A stretch of DNA of 64,000 bases from Alistipes sp. (GCA_017555695.1 JAFZFX010000022.1:1-64000); one strand, 5' to 3'. Shown: positions 1-8,048, numbered from the stretch's first letter. Made by a program: numbers and translations. The notes: generated by a model not told the origin, from the sequence alone.

Positions 1-333
1 TAAAAATATTAAATGTTTTGTTAGAGTCCTGACTACTTCACTTCCTTTTAAAGGAATTGACAGATAAATACTACATTTCTCTCAATTATATAAAACCAGT
101 AAATCAAAGAACCGTTTGAAATCTCGCGTCATATTTCAGACGCGAAAGTGGTGCAAAGATAAAGCATCTTTTTCAAACCACCAAATATTTCAAGAACTTT
201 TTTGCAACTTTTTCAAAAATTCATCATTTTTGCTTAAAAACCATCTGATTAACAGAGGTCTCATTTTCGCTATTTGAAGAACTTATTTCTTGATTGCGGA
301 TGCAAAGGTAGGCATTATTTTCTTTCGTGCAAA
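1..333 (-). promoter_or_regulatory. Tandem leftward promoters and leader, probably of an rRNA operon
   Basis: This gene-free stretch reads as a strong leftward control region. On the minus strand one -7 box, TATCTTTG, lies at 161-154 with TTTG at 185-182 (20-base spacer). A second, TACCTTTG, lies at 310-303 with TTTG at 333-330 (19-base spacer). The DNA around and between them is very A/T rich. The promoter-proximal transcript starts with a perfect 7-bp hairpin (TCGCGTC 124-130 with GACGCGA 139-145), and a GTTCTTTGA box follows at 112-104. Tandem promoters plus a boxA-like GTTCTTTGA are what precedes 16S rRNA in Bacteroidota, so I infer that a 16S gene starts just left of base 1. No coding frame is credible here. 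The rRNA itself is not in the window. Confidence 0.5.
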
Positions 334-460
334 CTTTTTGCAATATTTTTTTCATATTTTCTATCAAAAATCTCAAAATTGCCATTTATACCTTTGTATA
401 TATTATATAGGGGCAGAAATATTACAAAAACTGCGCAAAACCACATTCCTCGGGCCCGAT

Positions 461-491
461 TTTGCAAATCGAATCCAAAGCATTATCTTTA
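461..491 (+). promoter_or_regulatory. Bacteroidota-type promoter of the ADP-ribosylglycohydrolase gene
   Basis: TTTG at 461-464 and TATCTTTA at 484-491, separated by 19 bases, give a near-consensus Bacteroidota -33/-7 promoter. The start codon at 513 would leave a leader of only about 15 bases. A second plus-strand TACCTTTG at 389-396 lacks a good upstream element. Confidence 0.55.
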
Positions 492-512
492 CGGAAACAA
501 AACCAACTACCA

Positions 513-2063
513 ATGAAAACAAATTGCAATCTAAAGAGCATAGCCTCGGCAGTAGCCCTGGCGGCAGCAACACTTTTTCCCACGATAAACTCTTCGGCAG
601 CCAACACCACCACCTCCATTCCAAAGACAATCACCCTCACGCGCGAGGCGTTGATGGATAAAATCAAGGGCGGTTGGGCTGGCCAAGCCATTGGCGTCAC
701 ATACGGAGGCCCTACCGAGTTTCGTTATCTGGGTCGCACGATGGCCGACAGCGACAACATCGCGTGGGGCGACATAGACTACATCAGCCGCACGATGACC
801 AACAGTGCGGGACTGTACGACGACATTTATATGGACCTAACCTTTGTAGAGATATTCGAGCGCCACGGCATCGACGCCCCTGTCGAGTTATTGGCCGACG
901 CCTTTGCCCACGCCGACTACCCGCTGTGGCACGCCAACCAGGCGGCTCGCTACAACATCCTGCGAGGCATCAAGCCCCCGAAGTCTGGACATTGGCGCAA
1001 CAACCCGCACGCCGACGACATCGACTACCAGATTGAGGCCGACTACGCAGGTCTGATGTCGCCCGCAATGCCCAACACCGCATCGAAGATCTCCGACAAG
1101 GTGGGACACATTATGAACTACGGCGACGGCTGGTACGGCGGAGTCTATATGGGCGCTATGTATTCGCTGGCTTTCATCACCGAGGATGTGGAGTTCATCG
1201 TCACCGAGGCACTGAAAAGCATCCCCGCCAAAAGCAAGTTCTACCGCTGCATCAGCGATGTGATTGCCACCTACAAAGCCTACCCCGACGACTGGCGCAA
1301 GGCGTGGAACATCTGCCACGAGCGTTGGGATAGCGATGTGGCCTGCTCCGAGGGTGCGCTCTCGGCATTCAACATCGACGCCTCGATTAACAGCGCCTAT
1401 GTTGTCATCGGTCTGCTCTACGGCAAGGGTGACTTCGGCCGCACGATAGACATCGCAACCCGCTGCGGTCAAGATTCCGACTGCAACCCCGCATCGGCTG
1501 GCGGCATCCTCGCCACGGCTATCGGCTACAGCCGCATCCCCGACTATTGGCTCGCACCACTGAAACAGGCCGAGAATATCAAGTTCCTCTACACCTCATC
1601 GTCGCTCAACGACACCTATCGTATGAGTTTCTCGCACGCCCTGCAACTCATCGAGCGCAACGGCGGCAAGATCGAGGGCGACAACATCACCATCAAGTGC
1701 CAGCGCCCGAAGGCTGTCCGCTTTGAGCAGAGTTTTCCTAATCTGGAGCCCAGCGAGAAGATTGGCATCGGCAAGGCACTCACATCGGAGTATAGCTTCA
1801 ACGCCGACTGCGCGGGCATCGAGATTCGCGGCAACGCCAGCAGCAAGCAGGCCGACTATACGGCCGAGGTGGAGGTTACAATCGACGGCAAAGTGGTAGA
1901 GGTGAGCAAAATGCCCGCCAACGGCAAGGTGCGCAAGTTGGAGATTTTCTGGGACCTCGGCCTCAAGCAGGGCCCCCACACCATCTCGCTGCGCTGGCTC
2001 AATCCCACCGACGGAGCATCGGTATGGATGCACGAGGCACTACTGCTGAAGAAGAGTAAGTAA
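513..2063 (+). CDS. Exported ADP-ribosylglycohydrolase family protein
   Basis: A 516-residue protein whose N-terminus (basic head, Ala/Leu-rich core ending near SSAA) is a Sec signal peptide. The start at 513 is chosen because it begins this peptide and follows the 461-491 promoter; the frame is open further upstream. The ADP-ribosylglycohydrolase fold is indicated by KGGWAGQAIG (about residues 51-60), the acidic DDIYMD segment (about 103-108) and GQDSDC (319-324), which corresponds to the metal-binding GGDTDT-type motif of the family. The last roughly 110 residues look like a beta-rich carbohydrate-binding-like module. The family hydrolyses ADP-ribose linkages, but exported members are often found in glycan or nucleoside salvage settings, so the substrate is uncertain. 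It is monocistronic, with lspA following from its own promoter. Confidence 0.8.
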   Translation: MKTNCNLKSIASAVALAAATLFPTINSSAANTTTSIPKTITLTREALMDKIKGGWAGQAIGVTYGGPTEFRYLGRTMADSDNIAWGDIDYISRTMTNSAGLYDDIYMDLTFVEIFERHGIDAPVELLADAFAHADYPLWHANQAARYNILRGIKPPKSGHWRNNPHADDIDYQIEADYAGLMSPAMPNTASKISDKVGHIMNYGDGWYGGVYMGAMYSLAFITEDVEFIVTEALKSIPAKSKFYRCISDVIATYKAYPDDWRKAWNICHERWDSDVACSEGALSAFNIDASINSAYVVIGLLYGKGDFGRTIDIATRCGQDSDCNPASAGGILATAIGYSRIPDYWLAPLKQAENIKFLYTSSSLNDTYRMSFSHALQLIERNGGKIEGDNITIKCQRPKAVRFEQSFPNLEPSEKIGIGKALTSEYSFNADCAGIEIRGNASSKQADYTAEVEVTIDGKVVEVSKMPANGKVRKLEIFWDLGLKQGPHTISLRWLNPTDGASVWMHEALLLKKSK

Positions 2064-2114
2064 CCCTCTCGCTGAGAAAAGGGCCGAAAGAGTCCGCCCG
2101 AAAACTATTTTTTG

Positions 2115-2122
2115 TATCTTTG
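2115..2122 (+). promoter_or_regulatory. -7 box of the lspA promoter
   Basis: TATCTTTG, a perfect Bacteroidota -7 match, 18 bases before the lspA start codon in a T-rich stretch. No clear TTTG -33 box is seen at the expected distance. Confidence 0.45.
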
Positions 2123-2139
2123 CCGCAAAATAGGAGATT

Positions 2140-2754
2140 ATGAAACTTAAAAACATTGCGATTTTAACCTTTGCTTTGATTTTGGCTGACCAGATTCTGA
2201 AGATTTGGGTCAAGACAAATATGTGTATAGACGAGGCCATCATGGTCGTTCCCGACTGGTTCCAGCTGCGATTCATCGAGAACAACGGCGCAGCCTTCGG
2301 TATGCAGATTTCATCGGCAGGCTCATTCGACTGGGGCAAGCTGATGCTCTCGCTGTTCCGTATGGTGATGATTGGCCTGCTGAGCTACTACATCCACTAC
2401 CTGAACCGCCGCAAGGAGAAGACTCCCAAGGGTGTGATGGTCTGCCTGGCGATGATTCTGGCGGGCGCCATCGGCAACCTCCTCGACTCGATGTTCTATG
2501 GCCTCATCTTCACGCAGTCTACACCGCTGACGGTGGCCACTTTGGGCGAGGGCTACAGCACATTTATGATGGGTAAAGTGGTGGATATGTTCTACTTCCC
2601 GCTCTTCCAGTGGAACAGTGTACCGTCGTGGCTCAACTTCCTGGTAGACCACAACAACTACTTCTTCGGCGCGATATTTAACCTGGCCGACGCCTATATC
2701 TCGTGCGCCGTAGTATATCTGCTGGCGTTCCACTATCGCTTTTTCCAGGATTAG
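2140..2754 (+). CDS. lspA: Lipoprotein signal peptidase (signal peptidase II)
   Basis: An inner-membrane aspartyl protease of 204 residues that cleaves the signal peptide of diacylated prolipoproteins. Diagnostic motifs are visible: DQILKIWV near residue 17, NNGAAFGM near 48, GNLLDS with the first catalytic Asp near 118, and FNLADAYIS with the second catalytic Asp near the C-terminus. Several hydrophobic segments fit the usual four-helix topology. It is about 40 residues longer than the E. coli enzyme because of an extra loop between the two catalytic motifs (TQSTPLTVATLGEGYS...), a familiar feature of Bacteroidales LspA. GNLLDS has Ser where many homologues have Arg. The window encodes several lipobox proteins (dipeptide epimerase, transglutaminase-like protein, DUF4270) that would be its substrates. 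Confidence 0.93.
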   Translation: MKLKNIAILTFALILADQILKIWVKTNMCIDEAIMVVPDWFQLRFIENNGAAFGMQISSAGSFDWGKLMLSLFRMVMIGLLSYYIHYLNRRKEKTPKGVMVCLAMILAGAIGNLLDSMFYGLIFTQSTPLTVATLGEGYSTFMMGKVVDMFYFPLFQWNSVPSWLNFLVDHNNYFFGAIFNLADAYISCAVVYLLAFHYRFFQD

Positions 2755-2829
2755 CCTGAGCGTCACAGACGAAAAACCAAATAATTGCAATTTTTTCGAG
2801 TGAAAGTATTGACTTTAGAAAAAAAGTAG

Positions 2830-2837
2830 TATCTTTG
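2830..2837 (+). promoter_or_regulatory. -7 box of the tRNA-Leu promoter
   Basis: TATCTTTG lies 14 bases before the mature tRNA, with ATTG at 2808-2811 (18-base spacer) as a weak -33 element. Confidence 0.5.
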
Positions 2838-2851
2838 TCACCCGAAACGAT

Positions 2852-2932
2852 GCCCAGATGGTGAAATGGTAGACACGCTCGTTTCAGGTGCGAGTGCTTC
2901 GCGGCATGTAGGTTCGAGTCCTATTCTGGGCA
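2852..2932 (+). tRNA. tRNA-Leu, anticodon CAG
   Basis: The acceptor stem GCCCAGA (2852-2858) pairs with TCTGGGC (2925-2931), followed by discriminator A at 2932. The anticodon stem CTCGT/GCGAG encloses the loop TTCAGGT, giving anticodon CAG. A long variable arm (class II tRNA) and a GGTTCGAGTCC T-arm are present, as expected for leucine. The 3' CCA is not encoded. Confidence 0.95.
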
Positions 2933-2933
2933 C

Positions 2934-2969
2934 AAAAAAAGAGAAGTTCTTTGGACTTCTCTTTTTTTT
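2934..2969 (+). terminator. Rho-independent terminator after tRNA-Leu(CAG)
   Basis: GAGAAGT (2941-2947) pairs with ACTTCTC (2955-2961) around a 7-base loop, flanked by A7 and T8, so it could act in both directions. Confidence 0.85.
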
Positions 2970-2973
2970 GTAC

Positions 2974-3030
2974 CCATTGGGTAACTATATTGCCCCCCAA
3001 GCCACCCTTTGGCAAAGGGAGGTTTATATC
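2974..3030 (+). repeat. Fragment of a dispersed hairpin repeat
   Basis: CCACCCTTTGGCAAAGGGAGG (around 3001-3021) is a near-palindromic hairpin with arms CCCTTT/AAAGGG. It resembles the stem of the element near 62752-62806, which also pairs an AGGAGG-type arm with its complement. It sits in the 276-base spacer between tRNA-Leu and the NlpC/P60 gene, where no gene is seen. Confidence 0.35.
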
Positions 3031-3130
3031 TATCTTTCAAAGAGATCGGCGGGCGAGTCCTATTCTGAAAAGAGGTTGTTGCAATTTGCTTTTTTACCCA
3101 ATAATATGCTGATGGGAATAAATAATTCAC

Positions 3131-3138
3131 TACATTTG
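3131..3138 (+). promoter_or_regulatory. -7 box of the NlpC/P60 operon
   Basis: TACATTTG fits TAnnTTTG and lies about 70 bases before the start codon at 3209. No good -33 partner is visible. Confidence 0.4.
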
Positions 3139-3208
3139 TAGTATCCGACACTATAGGCTCGGGTATCATTCATCTAAAAAGTATAAGTAACACAAAAAAA
3201 AGAGTATA

Positions 3209-4408
3209 ATGCGACAGTTTTTCATTCACATCCTCGCCGTCATAGCACTCTCACTCTCGGCCGTAACCGCTTCGGCCCAGGCAGAGAGCACTGGCAAAGT
3301 AAAACAACTCATTGACCAGATACGCACTCAATACGCCCCCGACAAGCGCGTGGCCGTATTCGAAATAGACTTCGCCGTCGAGCAGCAGGCCGTCACACTC
3401 AAGGGCCGTACCACACTACCCGAGGCACATTCGGCACTGAAAGAGGCTTTGAGCGACAACGGTTTCACCACCACTGACCAAATCACGCTCCTGCCCGAGA
3501 AGAGTCTCGGCGAGAAGATTTACGGTATCATCAACATCTCGACCTGCGCTCTGCGCTCATCGGCCAACTACTCGGCCGAGATGGTGACACAAGCGCTGAT
3601 GGGTATGCCCGTAAAGATCATCGAGCGCGACGGCTGGTACCGCATACAGACTCCCGACAACTACCTGGCGTGGACTCACCGCGTAGGCATCCACCCCGTA
3701 ACGCGCGACGAACTCACAGCGTGGAACAATGCCGAGAAGGTAATCGTTACGGCCCACCACGGTTGGGTTTTCGCCTCTACCGACAAGGAGGCGGCAGTGA
3801 TCTCTGATGTGGCGGGCGGCTGCCGTCTGCGCTACATCGGCCAGCAGGGTGGCTACTACAAGGTGGCTTATCCCGACGGTCGCGAGGGTTACATCTCGAA
3901 GCAGATCTCCACTACCGAGAAGCAGTGGCGCGCAGCTCTCAAGCAGGACGCCGAGTCAATCGTCGCTACCGCCAAGACCCTGCACGGCATCCCCTATCTG
4001 TGGGGTGGCACATCGGCCAAGGGTGCCGACTGTAGCGGTTTCGTGCGCACAACTCTCTTTATGCACGACATCATCATCCCTCGTGACGCCTCACAGCAGG
4101 CCTACACTGGCGAGCACATCGACATAAACAGCGACTTCAGCAACCTGCAGGTGGGCGACCTCATCTTCTTCGGACAGAAGGCCACCGCCACCCGCCGCGA
4201 GAGAGTCGTACATGTGGGCATCTACATCGGCAACAAGCGATTCATCCACTCACAAGGCGATGTACGCATCAGCAGCTTCGACAAGGATGACGAGCTCTTC
4301 GACTCATACAACCTCGGCCGTCTGCTCTTTGCAGCCCGCGTGTTACCTTATGTTAATAAAGAGCCCCAACTCAACACTACAGCTACAAACCCCTACTATA
4401 AATTGTAA
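3209..4408 (+). CDS. Secreted NlpC/P60 cysteine peptidase with SH3-like domains (YkfC-like)
   Basis: A 399-residue protein with a clear Sec signal peptide cleaved near ASAQA (residues 20-25). The central part resembles paired bacterial SH3-like domains (about 100-240) and the C-terminus is an NlpC/P60 domain. The catalytic Cys is C275 in GADCSGF, the catalytic His is H335 in VHVGIY, and a third polar residue, H347, lies in FIHSQGD. Relatives (YkfC and Bacteroides homologues) cleave gamma-D-Glu-diamino-acid bonds in peptidoglycan fragments, releasing L-Ala-gamma-D-Glu. That is the substrate of the enzyme encoded 4 bases downstream, so the pair makes biochemical sense as an operon for murein-peptide use in the periplasm. 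Confidence 0.9.
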   Translation: MRQFFIHILAVIALSLSAVTASAQAESTGKVKQLIDQIRTQYAPDKRVAVFEIDFAVEQQAVTLKGRTTLPEAHSALKEALSDNGFTTTDQITLLPEKSLGEKIYGIINISTCALRSSANYSAEMVTQALMGMPVKIIERDGWYRIQTPDNYLAWTHRVGIHPVTRDELTAWNNAEKVIVTAHHGWVFASTDKEAAVISDVAGGCRLRYIGQQGGYYKVAYPDGREGYISKQISTTEKQWRAALKQDAESIVATAKTLHGIPYLWGGTSAKGADCSGFVRTTLFMHDIIIPRDASQQAYTGEHIDINSDFSNLQVGDLIFFGQKATATRRERVVHVGIYIGNKRFIHSQGDVRISSFDKDDELFDSYNLGRLLFAARVLPYVNKEPQLNTTATNPYYKL

Positions 4409-4412
4409 GATT

Positions 4413-5567
4413 ATGCAGTCACGCAAACAATTTCTGAAAAATATGGCCTGCATAGCAGCTGGCTCGGCGCTGGCCGTCGGCTGCAAGAGCGGCAACCAAC
4501 TCTTCAACATCAACACCATTCCCGCTGGCACAAAGATGCGCCTGGAGTTCTTCCCCTATGATCTGCAACTGCGCCACACCTTCACCGTGGCCACCTCATC
4601 ACGCACCACAACGCAGGGCGTACAGGTCGAGATTCACTACGACACACTGACCGGCTACGGCGAGGCTTCGATGCCACCCTACCTGCAGAAGGAGTTGGGT
4701 ACAGTCGAGAGCGTGATGGAGTTTTTGGGCAAGGCCGCCAAGGTACTCGAGCGCTACGACGACCCCACCCGCCTGGAGGATATCCTCGCCGAGATTGACA
4801 CCCTCTCGGAGGGCAACGCTGCGGCGAAGGCTGCCATAGACATCGCCTTGCACGACCTTGTGGGTAAGATGTTGGGAGCCCCCTGGTACAAGATATGGGG
4901 CTTCGACAAGAGCAAGGCTCCCTCTACCACATTCACCATCGGCATCGACACCCCCGATGTGGTACGCGCCAAGACCGAGGAGTGTGCCGCCAAGTTCAAC
5001 ATCCTGAAGGTTAAGCTCGGCCGAGAGAACGACAAGGAGATGATCGAGACCATCCGCTCGGTCACCAACCTCCCCATAGCCATCGACGCTAACCAGGGTT
5101 GGAAGGACAAGCACTATGCGCTGGATATGATTCACTGGCTCAACGAGCGCGGCATCGTGATGATCGAGCAGCCTATGCCCAAGACGCAGATTGACGACAC
5201 GGCGTGGGTTAGCGAACGCAGTCCGTTGCCCGTATTTGCCGACGAGTCGATACAGCGTCTGAGCGATGTGGCCTCGCTGAAGGGTATCTTCACGGGTATC
5301 AACATCAAGCTGATGAAGTGTACAGGTATGCGCGAGGCGTGGAAGATGCTCAACCTTGCACGCGCTCTGGATATGAAGGTGATGATTGGTTGTATGACCG
5401 AGACATCGTGCGCCTGCTCGGCGGCGGCTCAGCTCTCGCCCGCAGTGGATTTCGCCGACCTCGACGGCAACCTGCTCATCTCAAACGACCGCTTCAAGGG
5501 TATGGAGGTCGTGGACGGAAAGATTACACTGAGCGACCTGCCTGGCATCGGCGTAGTGAAATTATAA
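4413..5567 (+). CDS. Exported L-Ala-D/L-Glu (dipeptide) epimerase, enolase superfamily
   Basis: A 384-residue muconate-lactonizing-subgroup enolase-superfamily enzyme. The acid/base lysines sit in KVK (K199, K201) and INIKLMK (K299). The Mg2+ ligands are D225 (IAIDANQGW), E252 (MIEQP) and D277 (FADES). This arrangement fits dipeptide epimerases that convert L-Ala-D-Glu to L-Ala-L-Glu. The start at 4413, 4 bases after the peptidase stop, gives an N-terminus with SRKQFLK followed by a hydrophobic run and lipobox LAVGC. That indicates an exported lipoprotein with a Tat-like (RK rather than RR) motif, which is odd for a family usually cytoplasmic. Substrate specificity within the family is not certain. 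Confidence 0.85.
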   Translation: MQSRKQFLKNMACIAAGSALAVGCKSGNQLFNINTIPAGTKMRLEFFPYDLQLRHTFTVATSSRTTTQGVQVEIHYDTLTGYGEASMPPYLQKELGTVESVMEFLGKAAKVLERYDDPTRLEDILAEIDTLSEGNAAAKAAIDIALHDLVGKMLGAPWYKIWGFDKSKAPSTTFTIGIDTPDVVRAKTEECAAKFNILKVKLGRENDKEMIETIRSVTNLPIAIDANQGWKDKHYALDMIHWLNERGIVMIEQPMPKTQIDDTAWVSERSPLPVFADESIQRLSDVASLKGIFTGINIKLMKCTGMREAWKMLNLARALDMKVMIGCMTETSCACSAAAQLSPAVDFADLDGNLLISNDRFKGMEVVDGKITLSDLPGIGVVKL

Positions 5568-5580
5568 TCTGACAACGACT

Positions 5581-6918
5581 ATGAAAAAGATATTTTCGTT
5601 TTTTGCACTTGCGGCACTCGCCCTCACAGCCTGCAACGAGCCCAAGCCCGTTGCTGACTACTGTTGGGAGGAGGATTTGGCCTACCGCATAGGTGTCGAT
5701 TTCTGCCGCACCGAGCAGCAGGTGAGAGATTACATCAGCCGCTACATCCCCGATGTTACAGACGAGCAGATGCTCGCGTGGGAGGAGTCGAAGGCGTTGG
5801 AGTGTATGATCATCGATGGCCAGAAGCGCTACTTCCGCAACGCCGCACCCAACCTCTTCCGCGTCGATAAGGAGTGTAACGAGATAAAGAATGGCCCCGC
5901 GTCGGGTGACCCCTCGGGTGGCGAAGAGACCCAGGAGGAGCGCGACATCAACCAGATTATGCAGGCCGTAGCCGAGAGTGGCGACAATGTGGTCGAGCCC
6001 AAGCGCTTCCGCATCACCTACTCGCTCACGGTTGATGCTGACGCTGTGCCTGCGGGCGAAGTGGTGCGTTGCTGGCTCCCCTTCCCGCGTGCCGACCATC
6101 CCCGCCAGAAAGATGTGAAGTTGCTCTCTACATCGCACGCCGAGTATAAACTCGCCCCCGAAAAGTACGCCCACAGCACACTCTATATGGAGCAGGAGGC
6201 TGTTGCGGGCGAGCCTACTACATTCAGCGAGACCTTCGAATACACCACCTGCGGAGAGTGGCACCAGATTGACCCCGCCGCCATCAAGCCCTACAACAAG
6301 CAGAGCCGCGAGTATAAGAAGTACACCTCGGAGCGCGACCGCCACATCATCTTCTCGCCCCGTATGCGTGAGCTGGCCAAGGAGATTGTGGGTGACGAAA
6401 AGAACCCCTACCTTCAGGCGAAGAAGATTTTCCGCTGGGTGAACGACAATTTCCCCTGGGCTTCGGCGCGTGAGTACTCGACAATCGAGAACATTCCCGA
6501 ATATGTGGTTGATAACAAACACGGCGACTGCGGTCAGGTGACGCTGCTCTTTATGACTCTCTGTCGCATCTGTGGCATCCCCACACAATGGCAGAGTGGC
6601 TTTGTAGTACACCCCACCTGGTGGAATCTGCATGATTGGGGACTCATCTACTTCGAGCCCTACGGCTGGGTGCCTGTGGATCAATCATTCGGTATTCCAA
6701 CCTATGCCGACACCGACGCAGAGCGCGACTACTTCCTCGGTGGAGTGGATGCGTGGCGTATGATTGTCAATTCCGACTACGGCCAGCCGCTCTATCCCAA
6801 GAAGATTTACCCCCGCAGCGAGACTGTCGATTTCCAGCGTGGCGAGGTCGAATGGCGCGGCGGCAACCTCTACTTCCCCGAGTGGGACTACTCGATGAAG
6901 ATTGAGTATCTGGATTAA
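5581..6918 (+). CDS. Transglutaminase-like lipoprotein
   Basis: A 445-residue predicted lipoprotein (lipobox LALTAC, residues 13-18). The C-terminal half is a transglutaminase-like papain-fold domain with the full triad: C317 in HGDCGQ, H351 in NLHDWG and D367 in VPVDQSFG. The N-terminal part has a short helical region and then a beta-rich domain. It follows the epimerase by 13 bases and closes the operon, ending at the 6924-6957 terminator. Co-occurrence with a murein-peptide peptidase and epimerase suggests peptidase or amidase action on peptides, but the substrate is unknown. Confidence 0.8.
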   Translation: MKKIFSFFALAALALTACNEPKPVADYCWEEDLAYRIGVDFCRTEQQVRDYISRYIPDVTDEQMLAWEESKALECMIIDGQKRYFRNAAPNLFRVDKECNEIKNGPASGDPSGGEETQEERDINQIMQAVAESGDNVVEPKRFRITYSLTVDADAVPAGEVVRCWLPFPRADHPRQKDVKLLSTSHAEYKLAPEKYAHSTLYMEQEAVAGEPTTFSETFEYTTCGEWHQIDPAAIKPYNKQSREYKKYTSERDRHIIFSPRMRELAKEIVGDEKNPYLQAKKIFRWVNDNFPWASAREYSTIENIPEYVVDNKHGDCGQVTLLFMTLCRICGIPTQWQSGFVVHPTWWNLHDWGLIYFEPYGWVPVDQSFGIPTYADTDAERDYFLGGVDAWRMIVNSDYGQPLYPKKIYPRSETVDFQRGEVEWRGGNLYFPEWDYSMKIEYLD

Positions 6919-6923
6919 ACTAT

Positions 6924-6957
6924 AAATTAGGGTGTTCTTTACAGAACACCCTAATTT
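6924..6957. terminator. Bidirectional terminator between convergent genes
   Basis: A perfect 15-bp stem, AAATTAGGGTGTTCT (6924-6938) with its complement at 6943-6957, and a 4-base loop. A/T tracts on both sides let it serve the plus-strand operon and the minus-strand DUF4405 gene. Confidence 0.85.
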
Positions 6958-6984
6958 ATTACATATAACACTACAATTTGTTTG

Positions 6985-7428
6985 CTATTTTTTTCTATTT
7001 GCTTTTAGCCCTTTAATCAATATTCTATGGCGTTTAATAAAGTGTCCCAATACAACGGCAGTTATGATTATTCCTAAAACATAGTGCCATAACCCAAGCC
7101 CTGTGTTCGGCCATTTGTGGCGAAACAGCACCACAATACCCGTTCCTGCAACTCCCAACATCAAGGCAGACAAGACTACGGTTACTCTGCTTTTGTTCTT
7201 TATACCGTTCTTGAGTAGCGACTTGTACCACCCCCAATGTCCATAGATATGAATTGCCACAAGAGTTGTTAGAAACAGAATTGAAATGATATGCGCCACA
7301 GCCCAATTATGCCACAATTCGTGGCTGTTCTGATGCCCTGCCCAATGGAGAATAAACCCAGTTACTGAAGATGGGACAAATGTGATGAGCAATAATAAAT
7401 CTGTAAGGAAGAGTGGTTTTGCTTTCAT
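6985..7428 (-). CDS. Small four-helix membrane protein, DUF4405-like
   Basis: A 147-residue integral membrane protein with about four hydrophobic segments and conserved-looking histidines and tryptophans (ILHWAGHQ, ELWHNW, HIYGHWGWYKSLLK, LWHYVLG). The pattern recalls b-type cytochrome membrane domains, so haem binding is plausible but not shown. The ATG at 7428 is preferred over a TTG 21 bases upstream. It follows the Crp-like regulator on the same strand and is probably cotranscribed and controlled by it. The DNA is visibly AT-rich: bases 7021-7080 contain 20 G/C of 60, unlike the GC-rich neighbours, which suggests recent acquisition. Confidence 0.7.
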   Translation of the reverse strand: MKAKPLFLTDLLLLITFVPSSVTGFILHWAGHQNSHELWHNWAVAHIISILFLTTLVAIHIYGHWGWYKSLLKNGIKNKSRVTVVLSALMLGVAGTGIVVLFRHKWPNTGLGLWHYVLGIIITAVVLGHFIKRHRILIKGLKANRKK

Positions 7429-7487
7429 AGAATTTCTATTTTTTGGCAAATATACTCTTCACACGCCCCTTCTAACGATAACAAATG

Positions 7488-8015
7488 TTAAGATTTGCCG
7501 ATGCGAGCACGAATTCTACTCAACGATACGGGTGTAACACCAAGATAGGTGGCTATATAGTGCTGTGGAATCTGCGCAACTATATCTGGATGCTCACGAA
7601 GCAGTGACTCGTAGCGTTGTTGCGGAGTATCTTTTATGCGTGAAAGAAATAGGTTCTTATATTTCGATGCCAATTCAAAGGCCTGCATAGCCAACTGCAT
7701 ACTCGACTCTGCATTTTGCTTGAAGGCTGCCTCAATATCTCTTTTCTCGAAAACATCAACCTCGGTCGGAAGTATAGTCTCTAATGTAAACTCACTTGGT
7801 ATATTGTGCAGAATACTATCAAACGATGCTACGACTTGACCAGGCATAAAGAATTGCAAAGTGATATCCTCTCCATTGTTGTTGTACCAAAGCCTTGCGC
7901 AACCAGAGCGAATAAGATACATATGTATTGATACTGCACCAGCCTCTAACAATACGGTTTTTGCTGGTACAACAATTCGGGTACTTAGAACTTTTGACAA
8001 ACAGTTCTCTATCAT
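7488..8015 (-). CDS. Crp/Fnr-family transcriptional regulator
   Basis: A 175-residue regulator with an N-terminal cyclic-nucleotide-binding-type beta-roll (about residues 15-120) and a C-terminal winged helix-turn-helix (QHYIATYLGVTPVSLSRIRARIG). It has no Cys cluster of the Fnr type, so oxygen sensing through an Fe-S cluster is unlikely. The effector is unknown. Short inverted repeats TAACA-N7-TGTTA (8015-8031, at the start codon) and TAACA-AA-TGTTA (7479-7490, before the DUF4405 gene) could be operators, but this is inference. Base composition is lower in GC than the surrounding genes. Confidence 0.85.
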   Translation of the reverse strand: MIENCLSKVLSTRIVVPAKTVLLEAGAVSIHMYLIRSGCARLWYNNNGEDITLQFFMPGQVVASFDSILHNIPSEFTLETILPTEVDVFEKRDIEAAFKQNAESSMQLAMQAFELASKYKNLFLSRIKDTPQQRYESLLREHPDIVAQIPQHYIATYLGVTPVSLSRIRARIGKS

Positions 8016-8031
8016 AACATCTATGCTGTTA
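8015..8031. promoter_or_regulatory. Possible operator, TAACA-N7-TGTTA
   Basis: Perfect 5-base inverted repeat TAACA (8015-8019)/TGTTA (8027-8031) overlapping the start of the Crp-like gene. A related TAACAAATGTTA occurs at 7479-7490 between the regulator and its downstream partner. This could be autoregulation, but the arms are short enough for chance. Confidence 0.25.
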
Positions 8032-8048
8032 GTATCTCGCTACGGCTT

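Noticed and set aside
888..1472. Long antisense frame in the ADP-ribosylglycohydrolase gene, and many similar antisense frames in GC-rich genes
   Set aside because: Shadow frames from strong third-position G/C bias; no promoter, family features or sensible composition.
2866..3141. Frame starting inside tRNA-Leu(CAG) and running through its terminator
   Set aside because: Overlaps an unambiguous tRNA and terminator.
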